A stretch of DNA of 64,000 bases. It comes from Mycolicibacterium sp. P9-64 (GTDB taxonomy: Bacteria > Actinomycetota > Actinomycetes > Mycobacteriales > Mycobacteriaceae). Shown piece after piece: positions 20,917 to 27,962 of the stretch (its first letter is position 1; every line of letters starts with the position of its first letter). The notes under the pieces were generated by a model, which worked only from the letters and a program-made list of their open reading frames with translations, had not been told where the DNA came from and made no database searches. The translations under genes were made by a program, and so were the position numbers. Where the stretch lies: contig NZ_NPKO01000004.1 of the NCBI RefSeq assembly GCF_008329605.1, forward strand, positions 496,001 through 560,000. Direction: 5' to 3'.

Positions 20917-21153
20917 TCAGGCTTGGTGCGCTGCGATGATGGACAGCGCGAGCCGCGGACAACGAGTGATGGCAACGCGCGCTTCGGCGAGGTCACCGGT
21001 AGGTATCTCGGGTTCGCGGGAACGGTTGCGAACCAACGGATAACCCCATTCGTCCCGGTCGAGGAGACCGGGGAGGAGTTCAGTGCACAGGCCGCGTCCG
21101 TCGCACCGCGTCCAGTCGATGTGTAGCCGGTGGGGCGTGGTCGGCGTTCTCAT
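20917..21153 (-). CDS. Small single-cluster ferredoxin
   Basis: The 78-residue protein has the actinobacterial ferredoxin pattern: CDGRGLC (Cys17 and Cys23) near the N-terminus and a distal Cys-Pro (ITRCPRLAL). Three cysteines point to a 3Fe-4S cluster, although a 4Fe-4S form is possible. Its ATG overlaps the stop of the NuoF-like gene (ATGA). It probably passes electrons between the NuoF-like flavoprotein and the membrane cytochrome encoded just upstream. Confidence 0.88.
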   Translation of the reverse strand: MRTPTTPHRLHIDWTRCDGRGLCTELLPGLLDRDEWGYPLVRNRSREPEIPTGDLAEARVAITRCPRLALSIIAAHQA

Positions 21154-22421
21154 GCGATCCCCCCATTCGATCTCTGGCCGTAACCGTTGTCGCGCACGGC
21201 GGCGAACGCGGCCTCACATCTGCCGCCCCGATGGTGCGCGATGTCGCTGGCGAAGCTGCTGAGCGCGCTGCGGGCAAGCCGTACGGTCCCGTCGGGGTGC
21301 CGGCATGCCCCCCGGCCCTCGACGATACCGAGCAGGCGGTGCAACTCGTCGATCAGATCGTCGTCGACGTGCCCATAGGCGAGTTCGTCGAACAGCCGGG
21401 CCAGTTTGGGAAGGCCGTTGAGGCATGGTCCGCACTGCCGTGCGCCTTGTGCGTCGAGGTAGGTGAGGATGTGGGCAGTTCGCGCGAGACCGCACTCGTC
21501 GATCGGCAAGACGTGCACGATGCCTGCGCCCGGGCTCGCTCCAAGCTGGGCCAGGCTGCGACGGGAAAGCCGGGTCCCGGCCAGTGCGGCGGTGGGGATC
21601 CAGCTGCCGTGGTAGCCGCCGACAAGCACGGCACTGGTAGCTCCAACGCTCGCGAGGCCGCCGTGCTTGAGTACGTCGAGGAGCGGCGTTCCGGTCGGGA
21701 CTTCTACGACGCATCGCCGTGGAACCGCTCCCGACACCGTGACCAGCATGGTTCCAGGGTCGGCCTGGTCACCTACCGATCGAAACCACCGGTGCCCGAA
21801 TCGTGCGATCAATGCGATGTGGGCCAGGGTCTCGACGTTGTTCACGAGCGTTGGTCGTCCTCGGACACCGGAGATCGACGTCGGCACCGTTCGGTCACGG
21901 GGAAGTGCGCGCCCGCCTTCGATGCGTCTCGTGACTGCCGATTCCTCGCCTGCGATGAAGGTGTCGGTGGCTTCGACGACGACCACTCGGCGCTTGTCCA
22001 GGCCGACCGCGGCGCGTTCGTCGATGGCACGCTGCGCCTTCGGAACGACCTCCTTCGGCAGGTATAGGTACACCTTGTCCGCGTGGACTTCGTCGGCGGC
22101 AATCTGCAGACCGTCCAGGACGAGGTGCGGTGCGCGCGTCACGAGCGTCGCATCCTTGCGGCTGAGCGGCTCACCCTCGGCGCCGTTGCCGATCACGACC
22201 GCATTGCGTCCCGTGACGGAGGCGATCTTGCGGCTGGTGGGAAACCCGGCCCCGCCCCTGCCGGTAAGCCCGGCCGCCTCGAGGGACGGAATCAGGGTCC
22301 CTGGCGTTCTTGGGGGGACTACGCCGAAGAGCTGGTGGTGTTCAGCCACTCCCGACCCGCGCGTGGCGAAGAGCCGTTGCGCCACAGTTGGTTCCATGCC
22401 AATTGCTTCGCGCGTCTTCAT
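21150..22421 (-). CDS. NuoF-like NADH-binding flavo/Fe-S protein
   Basis: The 423-residue protein resembles the 51-kDa subunit of complex I: GRGGAGFPTSRK (FMN/NADH site, about residue 54), GNGAEGEPLSRKD, AGEESAVTRRIEGG and TLVNNVETLAHI, then an SLBB-like domain. The Fe-S region is altered to QCGPCLNGL with further cysteines in DECGLA and GACRHPDG, instead of the usual CxxCxxC. No other Nuo genes are present, so it is probably the NADH-oxidising entry of a separate redox chain with the ferredoxin and cytochrome encoded beside it. ATGA overlaps at both ends. Confidence 0.85.
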   Translation of the reverse strand: MKTREAIGMEPTVAQRLFATRGSGVAEHHQLFGVVPPRTPGTLIPSLEAAGLTGRGGAGFPTSRKIASVTGRNAVVIGNGAEGEPLSRKDATLVTRAPHLVLDGLQIAADEVHADKVYLYLPKEVVPKAQRAIDERAAVGLDKRRVVVVEATDTFIAGEESAVTRRIEGGRALPRDRTVPTSISGVRGRPTLVNNVETLAHIALIARFGHRWFRSVGDQADPGTMLVTVSGAVPRRCVVEVPTGTPLLDVLKHGGLASVGATSAVLVGGYHGSWIPTAALAGTRLSRRSLAQLGASPGAGIVHVLPIDECGLARTAHILTYLDAQGARQCGPCLNGLPKLARLFDELAYGHVDDDLIDELHRLLGIVEGRGACRHPDGTVRLARSALSSFASDIAHHRGGRCEAAFAAVRDNGYGQRSNGGIA

Positions 22422-22978
22422 CGGCCCCCCGATGCTCGTGTGTCAGCGTATTCGACGAAGTCGGACCGGAGCCGCCACACCAGCGCGGCGGCGACTCCCA
22501 ACGCGCAGCAACCGGCAAGCACGAGAAACCACGGATGGCCGACGTCGGTGCCGTTACCCAGCGCGTGCGCCAGTGCGAGTGGCCACAACGCGTAGGTCGC
22601 CCAGTGCACCACACGGAAGGCGCGCACCCCGATGCGATGACGCAGCAGGCTGCTGAGGATCACCGCGACCAGGACGTCGAAGGCCAGGGTTCCCAATCCG
22701 AGCCACAGTGGTCGGTAGGCGCCGAGGAACGGCACCATGAAGTCGATCAGGCGCAGCTGTGCGTACGGATCGAAGAACAGCAGCGCCAGGTGCATTGCGA
22801 CCAGGACGGTGCCGGCCAACGCAGCCACCCGGTGAACGTCGGCGACGGCGAAGCGGGGGAGCGTGGCGACACGACGACCCGAGCGGGTGGCAATGCCCAT
22901 CGCCAGTGAGATCGTGAGAAGCAGCAGCGCGGTGATTCCGGTGCCCCGACCGAGAGCCCACAATGCTTGGTCGGTCAT
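22418..22978 (-). CDS. Ferric-reductase-like transmembrane cytochrome
   Basis: The protein has about 186 residues and five membrane helices. Histidines sit in pairs as expected for haem b: VHRVAAL and AMHLALL in the early helices, VVHWATY and LAHALG later. This is the ferric-reductase/NOX transmembrane domain without its usual FAD/NADPH domain; the NuoF-like protein next door could supply electrons. ATG 22978 is preferred because it overlaps the apbE stop (ATGA). Three further in-frame ATGs up to 23023 lie in a 15-bp tandem repeat and would add MLDQA units. Confidence 0.82.
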   Translation of the reverse strand: MTDQALWALGRGTGITALLLLTISLAMGIATRSGRRVATLPRFAVADVHRVAALAGTVLVAMHLALLFFDPYAQLRLIDFMVPFLGAYRPLWLGLGTLAFDVLVAVILSSLLRHRIGVRAFRVVHWATYALWPLALAHALGNGTDVGHPWFLVLAGCCALGVAAALVWRLRSDFVEYADTRASGGR

Positions 22979-23023
22979 TGCTTGGTCGAGCATCGCTTGG
23001 TCGAGCATCGCTTGGTCGAGCAT
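22964..23023 (-). repeat. 15-bp tandem repeat, four units, at the apbE / cytochrome junction
   Basis: ATGCTCGACCAAGCG is present in three near-identical copies (23023-22979), followed by a diverged fourth (ATGACCGACCAAGCA, 22978-22964). In the apbE frame it adds CSTKR units to the C-terminus; in the cytochrome frame each unit begins with ATG and adds MLDQA. As 15 is a multiple of three, changes in copy number keep both frames open. Confidence 0.9.
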
Positions 23024-23949
23024 TGAAGAGCCCCGTGTGCCCCGCGCGGCCAGTCGCCGACGGTGTGGACGACGCGGTCACGGTCCACCAGCCGAGCCGT
23101 CATGCCAAGCGTCCGAATCCATTGCAGCGCAGTCCATCCACGCACAACCGCAGCGGTGGAGACCGTGTTGGCTGCATAACACGTCTGGGCGGCGACGGTC
23201 ACCGTCCGCCACACCGGATCCGCGGACAGACCCGTTCGTGGATCAAGGATGTGATGCCACGGCTCGCCGTGACGAGACCAGCGCCGGCGGAGCGTGCTCG
23301 ACGTGGCAAGCGCCGCGCCGGGCGGCAGACCCATGGAACTGGCCGGGTCGTCAGGGCCGTCGTGAACTACGACCTGCCATGCACCCTCCGGTGCCGACCC
23401 CGCAGTGGCGATGTCGCCGCCAAGGTTGATCAACACTCCGCTGCCTGTGACCTCGTAGACGCGTTGAGCGCATCGGTCCGCGGCGACCGCCTTCGCGGTG
23501 GCGCCGAGGTCGAGCTGGATCCCCGCCGGGACGGTCGCGACCCGATCGACCAGTGTGACCATCGACCAGATGGCAGGGGTGACGACGGTTGCGACGAGGG
23601 GTCGGTCTCGTCCGAGTGTGCTCAGATCACCGTCATAGCCGAGTGCAACGAGCGCGGCGCCGACCGTCGGGTCGACGTCGCCGTCAGTCTGGGCGGCGGC
23701 AGTAAGTGCTGCCTCCAACAGTTCGGCAAGTAGCTCGCTGACTTCGGTGGGTCGACCGAACGACGTTGCGAGAGAGTTGACTTCGGAGTCCGGCCGGAAG
23801 CGAGATGCGACTGCGTCGACGTCGTCGAGTTCGGCGTCGACCACCTGCCGAGCGATGTCGAGCGAGCCGGGGTCCGTGACGACGAGGTGCATGTCGGTGC
23901 TCCAGCGCTGCCAATGGCTCTGTGCGACGTCGAGCGATTTGACCGTCAC
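22975..23949 (-). CDS. ApbE-family FAD:protein FMN transferase
   Basis: The 324-residue protein shows the ApbE core: DLGATAKAVAADRC (about residue 168), INLGGDIATAGS, and the metal/FAD motif HHILDPRTGLSAD (about residue 249). ApbE attaches FMN covalently to Ser/Thr of acceptor proteins, usually at an SGATxT motif in an FMN-binding domain. No signal peptide is seen. The C-terminus ends in three CSTKR/Q repeats caused by the tandem DNA repeat. GTG 23949 overlaps the stop of the proline-rich gene (GTGA). No obvious acceptor domain is encoded in the operon. Confidence 0.9.
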   Translation of the reverse strand: MTVKSLDVAQSHWQRWSTDMHLVVTDPGSLDIARQVVDAELDDVDAVASRFRPDSEVNSLATSFGRPTEVSELLAELLEAALTAAAQTDGDVDPTVGAALVALGYDGDLSTLGRDRPLVATVVTPAIWSMVTLVDRVATVPAGIQLDLGATAKAVAADRCAQRVYEVTGSGVLINLGGDIATAGSAPEGAWQVVVHDGPDDPASSMGLPPGAALATSSTLRRRWSRHGEPWHHILDPRTGLSADPVWRTVTVAAQTCYAANTVSTAAVVRGWTALQWIRTLGMTARLVDRDRVVHTVGDWPRGAHGALQCSTKRCSTKRCSTKQ

Positions 23950-24404
23950 GAGCCGCGGGAGATCGTGACGTGTGGTGAATAGTTGGGCGCCATCACGGTG
24001 CTTGGCGTGAGATTGCGCCGCTTCGTCGTCGGGGGCGTCGAGGGACGTGGTTCGGCGGAGGCGGGAGTGGGGGCTGATTGGGTCTGCTGGGCGTCGTGTC
24101 GAGGGGTGTATTGGTCGACGGGCGCCGAGGGCTGCTCTGTCGGCGAAGGCTGCTCCACCATCGTCGGTTCGGGGATGACCGGGTCGGTAGTGGTGGTCAC
24201 GGGAATCGGTGCCGGTTCAGGCTCCGGGGCGGATGGCGGGTTCGGTTGAAGTACAGCCGGTTCCACACTCACCTGAGTCGACGGCGGCTTGACGGTGTCG
24301 GCGTAGGCCAGAGTCGAGGCGCCGGTGACGCCGGTGACGGCGACGCCGACCAGCGCCCACGATGCTGCCCTGGCTCGACGGAATCCCGAACGTGGTGAAT
24401 CCAT
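23946..24404 (-). CDS. Proline-rich membrane-anchored or secreted protein
   Basis: After MDSPRSGFRRARAA comes a hydrophobic segment (SWALVGVAVTGVTGASTLAYA), either a signal peptide with an AYA-type cleavage site or an anchor, followed by about 110 residues rich in Pro, Thr and Ser. There are no cysteines. No known domain is recognised, and in particular no SGAT-type FMN-attachment motif, although it occupies the first place in an ApbE operon. ATG 24404 is taken; an upstream in-frame ATG at 24437 would add 11 residues. It is divergent from the response regulator. Confidence 0.65.
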   Translation of the reverse strand: MDSPRSGFRRARAASWALVGVAVTGVTGASTLAYADTVKPPSTQVSVEPAVLQPNPPSAPEPEPAPIPVTTTTDPVIPEPTMVEQPSPTEQPSAPVDQYTPRHDAQQTQSAPTPASAEPRPSTPPTTKRRNLTPSTVMAPNYSPHVTISRGS

Positions 24405-24466
24405 GTCGCTGATGCTGGCAGGCGATTCTTGGAGCATTCGAAGATTTGGCGTGGCACGCTCGTGGT

Positions 24467-25141
24467 GTGGCCGACCGGACCGCAGCGCCGAGATTGCTGA
24501 TCGTTGACGACGATCGTGCTCTGAGCGCGATGCTCGCTGGATTGTTCAGCGAGGAGGGCTATCAGGTGGACGTGGTCCACGACGCCCAGCAGGGACTTCA
24601 CCACGGGCTGGCGGACGGCTATGACGCCGTCATCGTCGATCGCGGATTGCCGGTGATGGACGGCGTCGAGCTGGTGCGGGTACTCAGAGCGCGCGGAATC
24701 ATCACACCGATCCTCGTCCTGACCGCACGCGGCGCCATCGCGGACCGCGTCGACGGACTCGACGCCGGAGCGCAGGATTACCTGGTCAAGCCGTTCGAGG
24801 TGCCGGAGCTGCTCGCCAGGATTCGTGCCCTGGTACGACGTCCCGACGGTGGCTCCACCTTGCGGGTCGACGGCCTGTGCCTGGATCGAGTGACCCGAAC
24901 GGTCAGTGGCCCACGGGTAGGCCACGACGTCGAACTGTCCGAGCGGGAAGCCGCACTACTGAGCGTCCTGATGACTGCCCCCGGCCGGATCCACACCCGC
25001 GGCCAGCTGCTCACGTCCGCGTTCGACGGGGTCGACACTCCGGGTGTCGTCGACACCTATGTGCACTACCTCCGTCGCAAATTGGGACGAGGAATCGTGC
25101 GCACGGTCCACGGCACCGGCTACCGGCTCGGAGCGGAATGA
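24467..25141 (+). CDS. OmpR/PhoB-family response regulator
   Basis: The receiver domain runs over residues 8-120 with acidic pocket LLIVDDD, phospho-acceptor Asp in AVIVDRGLPVMDG, and the switch lysine in YLVKPFEVPEL. The winged-helix DNA-binding domain follows (ELSEREAALLSVLM ... VVDTYVHYLRRKLG ... VHGTGYRLG). GTG 24467 gives a standard N-terminus; TTG 24446 would add seven residues. It lies divergent to the proline-rich/apbE operon, which is its most likely target. Its stop overlaps the kinase start (ATGA). Confidence 0.92.
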   Translation: MADRTAAPRLLIVDDDRALSAMLAGLFSEEGYQVDVVHDAQQGLHHGLADGYDAVIVDRGLPVMDGVELVRVLRARGIITPILVLTARGAIADRVDGLDAGAQDYLVKPFEVPELLARIRALVRRPDGGSTLRVDGLCLDRVTRTVSGPRVGHDVELSEREAALLSVLMTAPGRIHTRGQLLTSAFDGVDTPGVVDTYVHYLRRKLGRGIVRTVHGTGYRLGAE

Positions 25142-26346
25142 CACCCGAAGGTGACCTTGCCGTCGTTCGCCGCGCGGGAAGGATCGCCGCCGTCCAAGCA
25201 TCGCTGGCACTGGCGGCGGTGCTGCTCGTGGTCGGCGCGGTCGTCTTCCTCGTCGACGTGCGCGTCCAGAATCAGCAGATCGCCGACCAATTGACCTCGG
25301 TGGCGTCGACGGCCGACGACGCCACCGATCCGCCACCGGGAATGCAACTCGTCCTGCGCGACCTCACGGGCAGGGTGCAAACGAGTGCCGCCGACCTGCC
25401 GACCGCCGACCTGCTCGCCCATCCCGTGGGGTTCTCCGACACGCGAATCGACGATCGAGAAATCCGGATTCTCGTCGCCGACAAACCGCAGGGCCGGGTG
25501 GTGGCACTACTGGAACTCTCCTCATACGAGGAAGGCCAACGGAGGCTGCTGCTCTCGCTGGGTGCGGCAGAGCTGGCGGGAATTCTCGTTGCCATCGCCG
25601 TCGTCGTCCTCCTCACCCGGCGTTCCATCCGTCCGCTCACCGAGGCACTGGCACTACAGCGACGGTTCGTCGCCGACGCCTCTCACGAGCTCCGAGCACC
25701 GCTCACCGTGCTGCACACCAGGATTCAGCTGTTGGCCCGCCGTTTCGAGGACGGGGACGCACACCACGCCAAGGAGCAGATCGACGCGCTGGCGTCGGAC
25801 ACCAGGGTGCTCGGTGAGGTGATCGAAGATCTGCTGGCGTCGGCGACGATGGCGGGCGGCGGCGTTCCTCGCGTCCGCGTCGACGTGCCCGCCATCGCCG
25901 ACGAGGTCCGAGCCAGCATGGTCGAACACGCCGAGTCCGCAGGAGTCCGGCTAGTCGTGCAACGCGATGACGGCGTTGCGGGCAACGGCGCTGTGGTCCT
26001 CGGGTCGGCGGCGGCCCTCCGCCGCGCCGTTACGTCACTGGTCGACAACGCCCTCGCCCACGAACATCCTGGCGGCCTGATAACGATCTACGTCGGGCGA
26101 AACGGCGATGACGTAGTCGTCGAGGTACGCGATGACGGCGTCGGCATCGATCCTGAGGAGAGGGCAACGTTGTTCACCCGGTTCTCGCACGGTCACACCC
26201 ATACCGCGAACGCGGGTCGCGAACGCTACGGGATCGGGCTTGCCCTGGTCCGAGAGATTGCCATCGCGCACGGAGGTGACATCGGTGTGGTCGAGACACC
26301 AGGCGGTGGAGCAACATTCAGGCTCACCATGCCCGCGGCGTCCTAG
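25138..26346 (+). CDS. Membrane sensor histidine kinase
   Basis: The 402-residue protein has two membrane helices (about residues 17-41 and 142-165) flanking an extracytoplasmic sensor of about 100 residues. A HAMP-like linker leads to the H-box (VADASHELRAPLTVLHTR), then N-box (LVDNALAHEHPGG), G1 (VRDDGVGIDPEE) and G2 (YGIGLALVREI). ATG 25138 overlaps the regulator stop (ATGA); the frame is open upstream as a shadow of the regulator. The signal is unknown, but the divergent redox operon and nearby msrA suggest redox or envelope oxidative stress. Confidence 0.92.
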   Translation: MTPEGDLAVVRRAGRIAAVQASLALAAVLLVVGAVVFLVDVRVQNQQIADQLTSVASTADDATDPPPGMQLVLRDLTGRVQTSAADLPTADLLAHPVGFSDTRIDDREIRILVADKPQGRVVALLELSSYEEGQRRLLLSLGAAELAGILVAIAVVVLLTRRSIRPLTEALALQRRFVADASHELRAPLTVLHTRIQLLARRFEDGDAHHAKEQIDALASDTRVLGEVIEDLLASATMAGGGVPRVRVDVPAIADEVRASMVEHAESAGVRLVVQRDDGVAGNGAVVLGSAAALRRAVTSLVDNALAHEHPGGLITIYVGRNGDDVVVEVRDDGVGIDPEERATLFTRFSHGHTHTANAGRERYGIGLALVREIAIAHGGDIGVVETPGGGATFRLTMPAAS

Positions 26347-26355
26347 TCGTGGCCG

Positions 26356-27141
26356 TCACTGCCCGGAGGCAAGCATCAGCACCGGCTGATCGCGATACAC
26401 GTCAGGGAAGTGCTGCTTGAGGGCGTTGACCTTCGGCATGTCGTTGATCTCGATGTACGGATACGTCGGGTTCGAATTCAAGAAGTCCTGGTGGTATTGC
26501 TCGGCGGGGAAGAACTCCGCCTTCGGCGACACCGTCGTGACGATCTGCGCTGGAAATACCGCCGCCTTGTTCAACTGGGCGATGTAGGACTCCGCGACTC
26601 GCCGCTGCGTGTCGTCTTGGGCGAAGATCGTCGATCGGTACTGGGTGCCGGTGTCCGGGCCCTGACGGTTGAGTTCGGTGGGGTCCTGCACCACCGAGAA
26701 GTAGATCCGCAGGAGCTCGCCAAAGCTCACCAGGTGCGGGTCGTAGGTGATGCGCACCGACTCCGCGTGGCCGGTGTCACCCGTGCTGACCGTCTCGTAG
26801 TTCGCAGTCTGCGCTTCGCCGCCGGCATAGCCCGATTCGGCCGAAGTGACGCCCTTGACGTGTTGGAAGACGCCCTGCACACCCCAGAAGCAGCCGCCCG
26901 CAAGCACTGCCGTCTCGCTGCTGACGGTCGCCGCCGGCTCGTCGACATCGGGTGCGGGGACTGCGGTGGCCTCGCTGGCAGCGCTCACCAACGGAGCGGT
27001 GAACCGACCATCGATGAACAGGAAGGCGATTGCGGCCATCAAGCACAACGCCGTCGCCAGCCCAATCCTCTTGCTGCGTATCACCCTTTCGAGTGTCCTC
27101 GCCGGATCGCCATTGCCGCGTGACGCAGCCGCGGTCGTCAC
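26356..27141 (-). CDS. msrA: Exported peptide methionine sulfoxide reductase MsrA
   Basis: The 261-residue protein carries an N-terminal membrane segment (IGLATALCLMAAIAFLFI, residues 26-43) and a linker, then an MsrA domain starting at AVLAGGCFWGVQGVF (catalytic Cys in GCFWG) with SGYAGG, YHQDFL and YPYIE. It repairs oxidised methionine in exported proteins. No cysteine follows the catalytic one, so the usual resolving cysteine is missing and an external thiol must regenerate it. It converges with the sensor kinase gene, 9 bp apart. Start GTG 27141. Confidence 0.9.
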   Translation of the reverse strand: MTTAAASRGNGDPARTLERVIRSKRIGLATALCLMAAIAFLFIDGRFTAPLVSAASEATAVPAPDVDEPAATVSSETAVLAGGCFWGVQGVFQHVKGVTSAESGYAGGEAQTANYETVSTGDTGHAESVRITYDPHLVSFGELLRIYFSVVQDPTELNRQGPDTGTQYRSTIFAQDDTQRRVAESYIAQLNKAAVFPAQIVTTVSPKAEFFPAEQYHQDFLNSNPTYPYIEINDMPKVNALKQHFPDVYRDQPVLMLASGQ

Positions 27142-27188
27142 GGATCGGTAATGCGGTACGACGAGCTTCGCGCGGCGGGCACCGAGAC

Positions 27189-27587
27189 CTAGGCCGGCGG
27201 CGCGAAGAACTCCAACGCGATGCCGTCGGGGTCGCGGAAGCTCAGCCCCGAGCCGTAGCTCTCGTCGACGATACCGGGGTTGGCTACGCCGAGCTCATCG
27301 AGCCGCCCTTGCCACGCCTCGAGCTCGGCGCGGTTCTCGCAGCCGAAGCCGACGTGGTCGAGGCCGACCCTGAACTCGCTGAATCCCTCGTCCCCTGCGG
27401 CGCGGTCGTGCTGGTGGATCCCGAACAGAGTGCCGTTGGGAAGCGCCCATACCAGGTGACGGAAACCGGCGGCGGTGTGTTCGTCGAGCAACGGCTCGGC
27501 GCCGATCAAGGCTTGGTACCACGGGCCGCTGACGTTGAGGTCACGCACGGTGACGGCGACGTGGTTGAGTGCCGGGACGCTAGTCAT
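27189..27587 (-). CDS. VOC (glyoxalase/dioxygenase superfamily) protein
   Basis: The 132-residue protein has two VOC beta-alpha-beta-beta-beta modules: ALNHVAVTVRDLNVSGPWYQ at the start and GLDHVGFGCENRAELEAW in the second half, ending SFRDPDGIALEFFAPP. Metal ligands His (NHVAV), His (DHVGF) and Glu (LEFF) are present. Substrate unknown; candidates range from glyoxalase-like to antibiotic-binding. ATG 27587 is preferred since GAGGAA lies just upstream; ATG 27599 would add four residues. Confidence 0.85.
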   Translation of the reverse strand: MTSVPALNHVAVTVRDLNVSGPWYQALIGAEPLLDEHTAAGFRHLVWALPNGTLFGIHQHDRAAGDEGFSEFRVGLDHVGFGCENRAELEAWQGRLDELGVANPGIVDESYGSGLSFRDPDGIALEFFAPPA

Positions 27588-27962
27588 GGGGTTCCTCACG
27601 GGTCGTTCGCTGGGACTCCCTACATACGTAGCAGATCGCGGTTCGGTTCAGGCGGGCAACTGGGTATTTGCGAGTGCAAGGGCTAACGGTTGTTCGCTGA
27701 GCGGTTGGCCAGCGCTCGTTGACGCTGAACCGGCGCTTTGCCCGCCTTGCAGAACGGCGACGGCCAACACCGGCGTCCGAACCGATCAACGGCACTTTCG
27801 TGATGCCGCTAGCAAGGCCGCACTTTATTTGCTGTAGCCGTCTTACGCATCCGCAGATTCGTCAGTCCAGAAACGTGTCGAAGGGCGAACTTTGCAGGTT
27901 GAACCCATGCTCCATGAGCCAGCGGCGATTGGGCTCGGATTCGATCGGGAATAGCCATTGCC
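27588..27962. other. Gene-free intergenic stretch
   Basis: This 375-bp stretch separates the divergent VOC and glycoside hydrolase genes. No frame encodes a recognisable protein; I see no RNA gene, long repeat or terminator. It must contain both promoters. GGGACTCCC at 27612-27620 is a short palindrome that weakly resembles a DosR half-site. Confidence 0.6.

Noticed and set aside
27612..27620. GGGACTCCC as a DosR site for the VOC gene
   Set aside because: Only half of the consensus matches and the partner half-site is missing.
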